DNA of 64,000 bases from Kappaphycus alvarezii (Eukaryota; Rhodophyta; Florideophyceae; Gigartinales; Solieriaceae): contig NADL03000059.1 in assembly GCA_002205965.3 (NCBI GenBank), forward strand, positions 124,001 to 188,000. The letters run 5' to 3'. The notes beneath the pieces were generated by a model. It did not search any database. It saw only the letters and a list, made by a program, of their open reading frames with translations, and was not told the origin of the DNA. Positions 10,901 through 20,568 of this stretch are shown here, piece by piece; positions within the stretch are counted from its first letter, which is position 1; each line of letters begins with the position of its first letter. The position numbers were made by a program, and so were the translations under genes.

Positions 10901-11246
10901 TTGCTTTTCCGATGCTTTATTTCCTGTTTGCTCCAAATTTGTAGACCTTTGCTGCTGACGGTATGAGCGCTAGAGGGATTCCCATTAGGCGGTAGCATGC
11001 CTCAGCTTGACTCTTCCCTACTACGGATATCTGAGCTCCAGTATCCAAACAGGCTCCATTGAAACTTTCAATGCCTTTTGGGGCCGGAAGAGAAGTAAGA
11101 TTGATTGTAGCGTCAGCTACAGATTTTTCATCGTTTCTGTCTCTGACATAATTAACAAGTGCATCGAAGAGATCAAAGTCTGTTTTTTCTTCTTCGACTT
11201 CATCGTTAACATGTACATCTGTTTCATCTAATGCTTCTTGACTCAT
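7862..11246 (-). pseudogene. Copia-type pol: protease, integrase, RT, RNase H (broken)
   Basis: Protease: ACLDTGAQISVVG (Asp-Thr-Gly at about 11034-11045) and IPLLLGLDVLDKY. Integrase: zinc part with HFYHPH and CDVCQRIS; catalytic Asp in HTDRGPQF (10283-10285) and Glu in GVGEKYH (10175-10177), 35 residues apart, with the first Asp in LTDLMYL. RT: KARFVGQGYKD (about 9,300), AMIDFVQAYLQA, MPLYGICDSGD, and the catalytic AYVDDNLF at 8903-8914. RNase H: YADALFGTN, SQLGF, SSRKPRRV, AGEVYALYAAF and the closing NPADGLTKP near 8,090. These parts sit in at least five separate frames (10917-11246, 10225-10998, 9713-10408, 8693-9290 in two frames, 7862-8934 in two frames), so no enzyme can be made. The integrase signature around the Glu resembles fungal and algal copia elements more than plant ones; this is impression, not a search result. 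Confidence 0.88.
7952..7964 (-). promoter_or_regulatory. Polypurine tract of the copia element
   Basis: On the minus strand, GAAAGGGCGGGAA lies directly before the first base of the 3' LTR (TGTTATACAG). This is the position and composition of the plus-strand DNA primer in LTR retrotransposons. Confidence 0.75.
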
Positions 11247-12636
11247 TTACTCTTTTGCTTCATTTACAGAGTCGATATGTTGACATAATTAAAACAATAC
11301 AACCTGAGCATTTTAGGTGTTTCCATTTCTCTTCGACATGTGCTCCATTTTTCGACGAGCGGCTTTACCAAGGTCAATCTTATGCGGACATGAACTTAGC
11401 ATATGATCAGGGGAATCACAATTAAAGCATCCCATGACCGAAAGTGGTCCAGATGGATCCTTTCTACGGCCGTAACTACGTGTATCACCAACACCATGAT
11501 GTCGGTTTTCGTAGCGACCAGTTCCTTGATAGAGTATCCCAGGGACCTTTTCGTCCTCATCTGAAGAAGTACGTGACCTAATTGTAACTTATCTCTAATG
11601 TTTGCCAATTTGGCTTCCCTAGAGAGATGCAAGGCTGCTTCAAGTTCTCCATAAAGTTGCTGGAATGAGATTCCATGGGTAGCGACGCGACTTAACGGCT
11701 CCGTTGTCCATGCATAACCGACGGTAGCATTACGAAGAAATTCAATCTTGTGTGCCTCACTCCTGCGCGAAACAAGAACTTGCGGTGAAAGCTTTGTTAT
11801 CAGCTTGTACAGTTTTTCAAGTGCTGCAAGCTCATCAAGGCCATCAGAGGTATACTTAGATAACTTACGTCCACCGAGTTAGTTTTTCTTTAGATTTTGA
11901 CGAACCACGGACTTGTATTTATTACCAATGCAGTTTATGGCCTCAGTAAACGAAGTAACTTCGTTATCAATTCGATCCAGGTAAAATCTCTTAGCATCAC
12001 CACGTAGAAGGTTATGAAGGTATTGCTTCTTCTGCGCAGTTCTGAGACCATAGTCACGAGCAACTTGTTGGTACTCGTCAACATATTCCATTCATGACTG
12101 ACCAAGGTCTCCCGAGAACTTTTGGTCCTTGTCACGGAATCTAGAGCCGATGTGGTACGCCAATTTGTCCTGATGCGTGGGGACGGATGTAGCAAGATAT
12201 TGTCCATCTTTGGTGGCTGGTTGCTCCTGGCCTCTTCGGGTTGTACGACGACCCGATTTCATTATGTCCTCTGTTATTCTTCTGCAGCTAACTTGTCTTC
12301 GTCTTCGGTGTAGAGATTAGCGGCTAGCTGGAGGATAACACGAGGGGAACTATGCGGCGGCATATTTGCTCCACGGTCATTCAACCAGTCATGAAGTAGT
12401 TTATAAGCAATAGGCAGAGCTTGCATGGCAGGAGAGAACAATACAGCAGGTGGAAAAAGTTCGGCAACCTCATCGACTACTTGAGGTCCAGTCATAGACC
12501 GAGCGGAGACACGATTTTTGAGTATTTGAATTGAGTTGATGAATCCCAAAACCACTTGAAAGACATTTTCCAGTGCTATTTCAGACAGAAACAAGTCCGA
12601 TATATCTGCAGTGCTTCCTTGATCCATGTTGATCAC
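11247..12636 (-). pseudogene. Copia-type gag with CCHC zinc knuckle (broken)
   Basis: The start is most likely at 12636, where an acidic 120-residue frame begins after the LTR and leader. The middle, 11879-12091, holds EYVDEYQQVARDYGL, YLHNLLRGDAKRFYL and FTEAINCIGNKY, a pattern typical of copia Gag. A single CX2CX4HX4C zinc knuckle (CFNCDSPDHMLSSC) lies at 11388-11429. The three parts lie in different frames, with stops near 12274 and 11879, so Gag is not made whole. The role would be particle assembly and RNA packaging. Confidence 0.75.
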
Positions 12637-12815
12637 TGACCTAGAAATTAGGATAAGTTCTGACTTGTTTCCAACAGAAATTTAGTTTGTGAGAAATAAT
12701 GTTCTGGTTCACGGTTGACGAAGGGATTTTCAGGCTTTTGTTCAGTGGAGTAGTAGGCAGTTGTAAGAACAAAGTGTGGAATAAAACTGAGGACACTGTG
12801 AGGATAATTCGCGAA

Positions 12816-13242
12816 TGTAGTATCACAGCCCAAAAGGTATGACACGTGTAGCACGCAGCAAGGTTGCTGGTGGAAGTCTACTGTAAGCCCTACAAGCCGA
12901 GCTTACAAAGTCTGACACAACTACTGACCGTTGTGCTCGACGGGTTGGCTTCCCCTTATTGTGGCAAGAACAGGTGTTTACTTCTTCTGTCTGATAGCTG
13001 ATGATTCTTGTCTTGGACTTGCTCCGCTACTCGGTACGCAAGCCCTTATATAGACATTTTTGTAACCCGTCTGCACTGTATTTGGAAGTACAGTACAGTA
13101 TAGAGCTAGTCCACTATAAAAATTAAATCTAATGGCTACAGTAGCATTTGGTACTAGATTAATATCATAAAATATCTAAGCATTCCTGTTGAGCTGTCAC
13201 AGGTGCTGCGCTGGCATATTCGCACACCATTTCTGTATAACA
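12816..13242 (-). repeat. Copia element LTR (5' LTR in element orientation)
   Basis: Partner of 7526-7951. It would hold the element's promoter on the minus strand. Immediately inside it, on the minus strand, the leader begins ttcgcgaattatcc; I did not recognise a standard tRNA primer-binding site there. Confidence 0.93.
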
Positions 13243-13650
13243 TAAAAGGCCGGCCTACACCACATCCCTCAGGGAACAGCTGACCATATTTATCATGGAT
13301 TAAAAACACCCTAAATTTCCCACACTACTGTAAAGCGATCTTGAACCGGTTTAATAGTGAGTTTACGCCTACGCTTTTCAGAACTGAATATGACTAAAAC
13401 CTGTGTTTAAATTACAGTCTGTAATTTATCTGCAGAATTCTGCAAATGCCGTGTGACCAACCTGTCCGAAATCCCAGTAGTTAGTGAATACCCGTGGGAA
13501 ATGTCTACGCGGGAAACCAACGTTACAAGGCAACTTACCACAACATAAGCGTGCCTCCGATCCTTCGTCTCACACGCACGTCTAAACACTCCCTTCCCAT
13601 CACCCCTTTCTTGGCCCCCCTCCTCCCCTCCCAACTCCCATCCATTTCGA
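13243..13650. other. Non-coding spacer right of the copia element
   Basis: No gene is supported. It starts with taaaaggccggcc next to the LTR and becomes C-rich from about 13,560 to 13,680 (cccctttcttggccccc and similar), which could be the upstream region of the SANT/Myb-like gene. Confidence 0.4.
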
Positions 13651-14673
13651 ATGTGCAACCCCATTCCACCTGACCCCCCATTTTACTTCAACCCACTTAT
13701 CCTACTGTTTCCCAGCCCTCTCAAGCCAGACCGAAACCATTCACTGCTGACCATGTTCACAAACAACCTGATGAACATCCACTCTTTGGTTCCAAGCACA
13801 ACGCCGCCGCATATTTCTCAGGCCACTGCTGCACAGCAACAACCAAACCAATCTACTGGAGCTGTGCAGCCTGTGGAAAATGTCGATCCCCACGCAAGCA
13901 GTGGAGATAAGGTCGCACAGCCGTTCTCACTAGACAAAGAAAAGAAAGGTCGCAACTCACACTTTTCAGCTGAAGAAGATTTCATCATCTTCCGCGAAGT
14001 CGCGGCTGCGAAAGCCCACATAGCCACGTACGGAAATGTATTGAAGTGTCTTGAGGCGGTTGCTGAGAAGTATAACGCAAACCCGCGTATCCAACAAAAA
14101 GGGTCAGTCAAGTGTGCCCATTATAGGTACAAAAGGCTCCAGGCGTTGTTCGATAAGTCGGATAAGACGGACCAACTGCGGTCGGGGGTGGGAGGGGAAG
14201 TAGGGTAAATGGATGAGCTGGTGATGGTAATGCGTGAGGCGCGTGATTATATTGAGAAATGGAAAGGTTTGGAGAAGAAAATTGCTAAGGAGTTGGACGA
14301 GGGGAAGGAGAGGGTTGGGAGGGATCTGATGAACATGGCTATGAATTTTTCAGGCTCCGAAAACTCTGATGCTGGAAGTAAAGGCCAAACGAAGGAAGAG
14401 ACAGGCTCTCAGCGACCGCGGAAGGCAGCAAGGACTTCAAATGATGGGTTCGTTTTGGGGGAGATAGATCGTTTTGCGATTCATCTCCGTGACACCGACA
14501 TGGCTGGTATTGAGGTTGAAAAATATCGCTTGACACTTGAGCATGAGAAGCTGGCGTTCGAGTCTGCTGAGCGGAAGAAAGATAGAATCGAGAGGCAAAG
14601 AGAGTTAGAGGCTTCCCATAAGTTGGAATTGGAGAAGTTCAAACTCTTGACGGACGCTTCTGCACGCAAGTGA
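13651..14673 (+). pseudogene. SANT/Myb-like transposon-type protein, split by one stop codon
   Basis: Two consecutive frames, 13651-14208 (185 codons) and 14209-14673 (154 codons), are in the same register. They are separated only by a TAA at 14206-14208, followed directly by ATG. Residues about 100-165 (GRNSHFSAEEDFIIFREV, then HYRYKRLQALF) have the acidic-aromatic helix pattern of SANT/Myb-like DNA-binding domains found beside DNA transposases and expanded in oomycetes and basal fungi. A Gly-rich GVGGE stretch spans the stop, and a helix MDELVMVMREARDYIEKW follows. The C-terminus is a charged coiled coil rich in Glu, Lys and Arg. Probably a nuclear DNA-binding accessory protein of a transposon. 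The stop makes it a pseudogene, unless it is read through, removed as a tiny intron or is a sequencing error. In-frame starts at 13651 and 13753 are both possible. A broken protein of a related type is at 42030-42912. Confidence 0.6.
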
Positions 14674-14727
14674 AAACTACTAGTTTTCTGCGTGTTGCGG
14701 ATTCGGTGACTACTGCTTTTTTGCAGT

Positions 14728-14951
14728 ATGAAGTTGAGATTCCGCTGGCCTCCCCGCTCGCGCGGTGACAAATATGTCTACAAAGTAAACAAGATATGTG
14801 GCTGGGGTTCCATCCTGGTTGCAGACGGCTCAACCTATGCTGTCGCCATAAAAGTGCTTCGCATAGACCTCCGTATTATCGATGGTCCTGCTTCGATGGT
14901 TGTAAAAAAGCTGTTAAACTGCGGTGCCATTGCTTTCTGTCATGAGGATGA
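14728..14951 (+). other. Unrecognised open stretch after the SANT/Myb-like gene
   Basis: An ATG follows a T-rich tract ending ttttttgcag at about 14,727, which looks like a splice acceptor. The frame (14728-15033) has no domain I recognise. It may be an upstream exon of the frame at 14952-15497. Confidence 0.25.
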
Positions 14952-15497
14952 AACGAAGGCACTAGCGGTGACCGTTCTTTATGCACGCTTGCGCATTGTA
15001 GCATTCGCGCAGATGATATTGAGGATGGCGTAGCAAGACTAGCAGCCCACCTTAACAACAACAAGACGGGTCGTTTTGATGTCGCTTCCTTGACTGCTGC
15101 CCTATCCTCACTGGCGGCCGCTGGTCGCGGCTTGTGCAAGCAGGCCTTTGCAGATGCCGGTCGTGAACTAGGCTCTTCTCTTATGGACACCTTGAAAGGA
15201 ACAACTACGACCGAGAGGGACACCTTGCAACTCACGGCTGTTTGTGCTGCCGGCGACATGTTCAATGTATGGCGGGAGGTCCCGGACTTTGCAAACGCCT
15301 TCCGTGGTGCGCTTACTCCTTTCTTCGAAGCGGGCAGACATGTTTTCCTGCCCAAACGCAGTATATCGAGGCCAGAGATGCTCACAGGTGGAGGGCCGGA
15401 GCTTGCGTATGGGTGCGCACATGCGGCTGCAATAGCATCTGGCTTACCAGGCGAGGAGTGGGCTCAATTTGCAGCAGCATACTTGCACAAGATTTGA
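14952..15497 (+). CDS. Hypothetical protein fragment, alanine-rich, no recognised domain
   Basis: An open frame of about 180 codons with good coding character. It begins after a TGA at 14949 and ends with TGA after the residues AAAYLHKI. Visible parts: a helical Ala/Leu-rich segment (RLAAHLNNNKTGRFDVASL, then ALSSLAAAGRGLCKQAF), a Thr-rich stretch, and a C-terminal half with many Phe and Ala (VPDFANAFRGALTPFFEAG). There is no clear ATG at its start; an acceptor-like gcgcag precedes an inner part at about 15,010. It is probably an exon or a 5'-truncated coding region. It follows the SANT/Myb-like region in the same orientation and may be part of the same transposon or a captured host gene. I do not recognise the family. 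Confidence 0.35.
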   Translation, partial: NEGTSGDRSLCTLAHCSIRADDIEDGVARLAAHLNNNKTGRFDVASLTAALSSLAAAGRGLCKQAFADAGRELGSSLMDTLKGTTTTERDTLQLTAVCAAGDMFNVWREVPDFANAFRGALTPFFEAGRHVFLPKRSISRPEMLTGGGPELAYGCAHAAAIASGLPGEEWAQFAAAYLHKI

Positions 15498-15663
15498 ACG
15501 CGTTTTCGCCCGCCACCAAGCGCATTGTACAGGCATCGCCCTTTCTCTTCGAATGAGCTTGTCGAAATCAAAATGAAATCAAATTGCTAAGTGTGACACA
15601 TGACACTTTTGTAGCGGGGCACAGCAGAGAGGCTCTCGAATATGGGATCACTGCTCTACCGTT

Positions 15664-15921
15664 GTGATGAAAACTGCTGTTGTGTTCTTCGATGGCAACA
15701 GGGAACTGCGCTTCAGTTTACCTCTTACCACCGAAAGCTTAAAAGAGCCGGGTCTTTTGTATGCAATTCTTGAAACAATTGCTTCAGTGATTGTGGGCTC
15801 TGCAACAGTTGCCGAATTTGATCAATTTCATGCGACAAGTCCAATTCTTGGGACAGTGTGGGAGGATAGTTGCGGAGGGGGTGGAGGGCTGGGTGGGAGG
15901 AGGGGTGGGTTTTGTCAGTGA
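15664..15921 (+). CDS. Hypothetical small protein, uncertain strand
   Basis: Frame of 85 codons. The first 65 residues look protein-like (TAVVFFDGNRELRFSLPL, ILETIASVIVGSATVAEF). The last 15 are Gly-rich because the frame enters a G-rich tract. The opposite strand is also open across 15725-16144 and would give a Pro/His-rich protein; that frame is probably a by-product of the G-rich composition. No family is recognised for either. Confidence 0.2.
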   Translation: MMKTAVVFFDGNRELRFSLPLTTESLKEPGLLYAILETIASVIVGSATVAEFDQFHATSPILGTVWEDSCGGGGGLGGRRGGFCQ

Positions 15922-16085
15922 TGATATGTTTGCATTTGGAAAGGCGTGTGATATGGGAGTTCAGTTTAGTACGAGCATCAGGGATGGATGGGGGAGATGG
16001 GGAGTCGGTGGGGGAGTGAGGGAAGACAAAAAAGGGGGGGAGGTGGGCGAGGGGGTGAGGTTTGTGGTGTTTGGCGGTGGACGGG
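15868..16085 (+). repeat. G-rich low-complexity tract
   Basis: Strong strand asymmetry: repeated runs of three to seven G on the plus strand (for example ggagggggtggagggctggg and aaggggggggaggtgggcga-like stretches). It is capable in principle of forming G-quadruplexes. Not a tandem repeat with a fixed unit. Confidence 0.7.
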
Positions 16086-16559
16086 GGCGCATAGGCAGCG
16101 AAGTGAGTGGCAGATGTTTGCATTGGAGCCAGATATGGCGCCAAATATACTGCGATATTTCCATAACTTATTTACTGTACAACTATTCAACCCTTCTGCA
16201 TTGTGCACCTCTGCGATTCGAATACCTTGACCACTGTCATGTGCAGCCTCTATTTTCTATTATGGTCTAGTGCATCTTACAGTGCCCCAAATACCAGACA
16301 CCTGCTGTACTGCACGGTGTGTGATCAACCACGCCTGACGGAGGCTGTACTTTACAGTGCGTCACACATCGCACCCGCCGGCGTTGGCACAGCGGGAACT
16401 GGATTCAGAGTAAAGGCAACCTGCTGAGAGCGGATTCGAGGAGCTCACGCAGCGTTTTTGCCTATCCGGATCTTTCATCTTTCGCTTCCTACCTGGACTT
16501 CGGCCACCTTCTCCTTACCATTCCTACTCAGCGATCCAGCACAACTCATCCCCCGCACG

Positions 16560-16745
16560 AGACTTCTATCTAACTGTCGCCAGCTACGCGATAGACCGAG
16601 TCTCGAAGTTGCAATCTTTTTCAGTGGCTCTCTGCATTGGAAGTAACCTTTATTGCGCCTTGTTTGCTTGCAGCCGGGCTCTCTGCTTGCTGTTAGAGAC
16701 AAGGTTTCGGTGTTTTACTATTGGAAGATACAGTATATTAGATTA
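16560..16745 (+). mobile_element. LINE 3' end (5'-truncated copy)
   Basis: It aligns by eye with 7,075-7,262: ctgtcgccRgctacgcgata, then ttgtttgcttgcagcc, then the tail aaggtttcggtgttttact. The encoded frame (TVASYAIDRVSKLQSF, CALFACS) parallels TVAGRAIVRASTVQGI and ACLLAA of the other copy. It is truncated upstream and has no working protein. Confidence 0.6.
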
Positions 16746-17465
16746 TCTAATGGCAGATTGAAGTTGCATATGCCTCTCCCACAAAAATTCATGTACAGTA
16801 TATGCTTCCTATCGTACAAGTTTACTGGGTATCGGCCAGTGTATGTGCTACAGTGGATGACTCCCCCCGTGTTTCCCCCACAGCTTAGCTTCCCGGTGTT
16901 GTCACAGCAAAGAACAGTGAGCCACGTCTGGATGGTAGGATTAATTCATCTCCAGGAGGAAGTGAGGAAGCACGGTGGGTGAGTTGACGGGAACAAATCC
17001 TGTGGTGGGGTAAAAGTTTGGATAGTTTAATGCTTAGAAAGGGGAAAGTTAAGAGTTCATTTACTGTCGCGAAGATACTGGCTAGAACCCGCACAATCTC
17101 TGTGAAGGCATTTCGGAAGTTATTGTTGCGGAAGAGAGCTGGCATGATCAATATTCTATCAGAATATCCATAGGAGGCCATCCAGGAGGCGAGCAGCGCT
17201 AAAGGTTACTGTTAACGCTGAGTGTCATATGAATAATGCTTCGACTCTTCGAAAACCGTTCCATGCAGCGACTGTCCTGGGTTCTTGGGAGCGCTGTGAC
17301 GACAGAAAACGCCTCAGGGTGCCACCCTTCTAGCGGGGAAATGGGGGTAGGATCTAGATGGGTTCCAATAGGTAATTCAGCAACGAAGCTGTGTTATTTC
17401 CGTTACATTTTCCGCCCTGGATGCGTGGCGAGTGCTTGTAGTTTTAAATAAGTAGGTTCACCTAC

Positions 17466-17522
17466 TAAAGTGGAAGATCTAACATATCTTCCACTAGTGA
17501 AACACCTAAACCTCCACCCTTC
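17466..17522 (-). repeat. LINE tail motif, minus-strand copy
   Basis: On the minus strand it reads aggtttaggtgtttcactag then tggaagatatgttagatctt, the same word order as the tail at 18,728. It is arranged head to head with the next copy. Confidence 0.55.
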
Positions 17523-17526
17523 CTAA

Positions 17527-17582
17527 AAGGGGAAAGGTTTGGGTGATTTACTCTTAGGAGATATAATCGATCTATCCTAAAG
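17527..17582 (+). repeat. LINE tail motif, plus-strand copy
   Basis: Contains aaaggtttgggtgatttact and gatataatcgatctatccta, matching the tails at 7,214, 18,728 and 21,366. No LINE coding sequence precedes it. Confidence 0.6.
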
Positions 17583-18202
17583 TTTCCACCCCCCAAAAAA
17601 ATCTGCTCAAGAAAGAGTACGGACACAGTAATAGGTGAGATTTCTAAAGTGACGCAAGCTGTTTCTTTAGACGAGGTTACGCATCGCACGGTTAAATACA
17701 CAGAAATCAGTAGTGCATATATATCACCTTAGAAAGCGAGCTGGAGACCAGTAATCAAGCATGTAGTATTGGAAATTGATGTCACTGCGCTGTTTCCTTG
17801 CGTCAGGACTTCTTTACCCTTTCCGTTGCCGTTAAAGCTGTCCTTATCTGAATATTGAAAGTACTCATAAAATCAAACATATTTCGGTTAAAAATGAACA
17901 GTACCTTCTTCCTTTTTCGATGAAACTTTCGGTCGACTCTTAATCTCCCGGTGAAGCCAAAAAGTCAAGAACCTGCAGTTTTCCTTTTACACAAAATTGC
18001 TTTAGCGTCGACATGAACGAGCTGCGAACTTCTTCAGCTCTGTAGGTAGTAAAGGGTTTGTTGGACCACAAGATGGAATGATGCGAAAATTCCTCCAAAA
18101 AAGCTTGTTTCTACCTATATCTCTCTCCGAATGAAAAAACGAGTACACATTAGGCATAATCTTAAATTTAGCTCTCATTATACTTCATCACCGAAATATT
18201 TT

Positions 18203-18512
18203 TCAAAACAGTTTCTTCGTTTGTGTTGCGTCAATCGTTACATCAAATAAATGAGTCACATCCATACAGACATAGAGAGAAGAGAGAACTAACCAGAACA
18301 TTTGAAAGAACGAGAGGAATACAATATTGATAAACATCGCGATGCAACTTCTGGCGATTAATAGCATCCGCATTACGTCGTTGTGACATAGAGCAGAGAA
18401 CGATGAGGAGTCGATGATGTTCGGGAGCAGGAACAGTACCTTTCCGGGACGCAATGTATTCAGAAACTCGATGCAGCCCGGATTCCGTCCGCCGGCCAAC
18501 AGAGCCGTACAT
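18203..18512 (-). pseudogene. ORF fragment, member 1 of a duplicated pair
   Basis: The minus-strand frame at 18243-18512 contains SEYIASRKGTVPAPEHHRLL, which parallels SEYNAFRKGTGPVAERRRLL at 22048-22251. The DNA similarity spans about 18,345-18,500 and 22,075-22,235 (for example gtacctttccggRaMgcaat). Because residues are kept in frame between the copies, a former coding region is likely. I do not recognise the family. The ends are not defined. Confidence 0.4.
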
Positions 18513-18521
18513 ATCGAAACC

Positions 18522-18570
18522 CGTAGGGTGGAAGTCCGTATAAAGCTATTATACGGACTTCCACCCTACG
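18522..18570. repeat. Perfect hairpin, 22-bp arms, 5-base loop
   Basis: cgtagggtggaagtccgtat plus aa, loop agcta, then the exact reverse complement. No mismatch in either arm, in a region where other repeats are diverged, so it is recent or maintained. It has no T-tract typical of a terminator. Confidence 0.9.
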
Positions 18571-18727
18571 CAAACCGCAGTAGCGACCTTCTTTATTGGC
18601 CTCAGCTTGGGAAAGAAGGGCGACGTAGACATAAAGCTGCTAGTTTATGTACCTAGCCAATCAGGGAATAAAGATATATACAAGGGCTTACTTTTCTTCT
18701 TCATCGGAGCGTAGACCTCGGTCACCA

Positions 18728-18782
18728 TGGGGAGAGGTTGAGGTGTTTTACTCTTGGAAGATATATCCGATCTATCCCATGG
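18728..18782 (+). repeat. LINE tail motif, solo copy
   Basis: Contains aggtgttttactcttggaag and atatatccgatctatcccat. It is nearly identical to 21,366-21,422, though the flanks differ. Confidence 0.65.
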
Positions 18783-20085
18783 GTTCATGGTTTATCTCGT
18801 TTTGTGTGAAACTTGTGTTAAAAGGACGAGAAACATCACCTTTCGAAAGAGTCTAAATAAAATTCTGAAAGGCATTAAATCAATCACAAGGTTTCATTAC
18901 ACTGTTTTGCCGTGAGTGGTACGAAGGTTCAAGTCTAAATGATGCAGGATCTGCAGTAAGAACAGCTGAGTATTTTGAGCAAGTAGAAATTAGGAAGAGA
19001 GGTTCATTTATTGTAATAGAAATGTCGGCTAATACAAGTACAGGGACTTTAAAGGCTAGAATGTAGCTAGTAGCCTACTAAACTACAAGATATTTGGAAG
19101 TGAGGACTGCGGCCGCATATATGCGAACAGGACTAGCCCTCATTTTGGAATATTGGTTCGAGGTTCAGATAGAAGCCGCGACAGATCTTTCCACATCCTG
19201 TATATAGGAAAGCACCGGTATGAATCGGGATTATTCCTTTCAAGAGTGTAGGTAGGATAGAGAACGATTTTTTCCTATTTGGTAATCAGGCTTTGGACCT
19301 TTGGTACTTTCGTAGCTTAGAGAAGGGGGAATTAAGGGACATGATAACTGCGAGGCTTCGGAGGGCTGAAAATCGGCGGAGCTTTCAGAATGGTCTACCT
19401 TTAAGAACGTGAGGGGAGTTGAAGCTCATCATAATTCTGAGATGGAAAAGGGACATGCGGTTTAAAAAAGTACTAAAGAAGGCGGAAACTGCTGGGCGGT
19501 TTATTACCCCAAAGCAATGCTCGGGGTTTAGACCTGCACGCTTGGCAATTTCTACCTAGTTACCTCAGATAGACTAATAATTTTTGTCTTCCATTATTTT
19601 CTAGATTCAGAGTTACAAAATCTGTAACCCGTATCTCAAGTTATGCATGGTCGTACAGGTTGACCGTCAGTAAATGAAAGAAGCCACTTTTTTTCCTGAC
19701 TCGAATTTTTCATCCCCACTGCACTGCAATTCATGATAATCATAGTTTTTTACCAGTGTAATGTTGGTGGAAAGTTGGTGGGTTTTTCTCCTGGAAACTG
19801 GCTGGTAGTTTCAATCGAGGGAAGAATTTTTCCCATCTGTTTCGGCAGTCACAGCAAAAGAAAAATTGAAATTTCTAAAAGCACATTTATAGCCCAACAA
19901 CGCAGAAAGCAGGAAGGATTTGCTGCCCTGCGATATACAGAGAGTTCCGTTTTTTTCGTGACAGGCTGCGTTTTCACCCATCAGAAATGGTGTTTTGCAG
20001 TGATGAAAATTTTCACATTAGACTGGCGTCCAATACATTTTTCATCTATTCGCTAGTAGCATTCATTTCTATGTACCTTCACATG
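18783..20085. other. Non-coding region
   Basis: No gene is supported over about 1.3 kb. Short frames (for example 19733-20056) show no motif. Composition drifts between moderate and AT-rich. Confidence 0.4.
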
Positions 20086-20088
20086 CGA

Positions 20089-20096
20089 TATAAAAA
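20089..20096 (+). promoter_or_regulatory. Possible TATA box
   Basis: tataaaaa lies 72 bases before the ATG of the frame 20161-20568, a plausible distance for a short 5' leader. Motif and position only. Confidence 0.35.
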
Positions 20097-20160
20097 GGAA
20101 TTTGTTATCATCACCTTATTCTCAAGCTCTTGTCAAACTTTCCTTCTCACACTTTCCAAA

Positions 20161-20568
20161 ATGGGCCATTCTAATTTCAGTTACCAACTCAGTCCCCGAA
20201 GGAGACATCGCTCCGTTGCTCTACTCGGAATACGGAAGGCAAGTACTATTGTGAACACTGCATCTCGCTCTTCGAAGAGTCCAATAGTTCATGTAATTGT
20301 GGCAGACTACAAAGTTATTCAGATTCGTGTAAAATTCAAGTGGAAAAAGAGCCACTGGTCAAAAGCGAAGGAGGCCAGAAAAGATCAGAGGGCTACTACT
20401 TTTCGCCGGTGGCAGAAACCAAAAGTAAGTCCGAAAGGAAACGATAAAAGGACCATTAAACGGGTTCATTGGGCAGATAATGCCCAACCAAAGAGAAACT
20501 TAGCTCAGAGCTGGGCGCGTGAGCATAAATCTATCTACCGAAACTCCAGGACAAGTGTCAAACATTGA
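20161..20568 (+). CDS. Hypothetical basic protein, 135 aa
   Basis: The frame is open further upstream (from 19987). I choose the ATG at 20161 because it has a purine-rich context (ccaaaatggg) and lies 72 bases after a TATA-like box. The product is very basic: Arg/Lys clusters near the N-terminus (SPRRRHRS), the middle (KFKWKKSHWSKAKEARK) and the end. The segment KRVHWAD resembles the RVxF/W docking motif by which many regulators bind protein phosphatase 1. That is a short-motif guess that needs support. No membrane segment lies in the chosen product. It could be a nuclear protein, a transposon remnant or a chance frame. A further open stretch rich in Ser, Lys and Met occurs at about 20,660-20,852. 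Confidence 0.35.
   Translation: MGHSNFSYQLSPRRRHRSVALLGIRKASTIVNTASRSSKSPIVHVIVADYKVIQIRVKFKWKKSHWSKAKEARKDQRATTFRRWQKPKVSPKGNDKRTIKRVHWADNAQPKRNLAQSWAREHKSIYRNSRTSVKH

Larger units (their letters stand above)
7526..13242 (-). mobile_element. Ty1/copia-type LTR retrotransposon, complete length, inactive
   Basis: A 5.7-kb element on the minus strand bounded by two matching LTRs. Coding order from the right is gag, zinc knuckle, protease, integrase, RT, RNase H; integrase before RT is the Ty1/copia order. LTRs begin TG and end CA (tgtagtatca to tgtataaca on the plus strand). A polypurine tract adjoins the left (3') LTR. Flanking five-base words are tacaa on the left and taaaa on the right, a possible target-site duplication with one change. 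Several frameshifts and stops break every reading frame, so it cannot move by itself, although the two LTRs remain about 94-95 percent alike by eye. Confidence 0.92.

Noticed and set aside
12641..12854. Short minus-strand frames spanning the copia leader and LTR edge
   Set aside because: They cross the LTR boundary, have no motif and overlap each other; they are leader sequence.
15725..16144. Minus-strand Pro/His-rich protein of 139 codons
   Set aside because: Its composition is explained by the G-rich plus strand, and no domain is seen.
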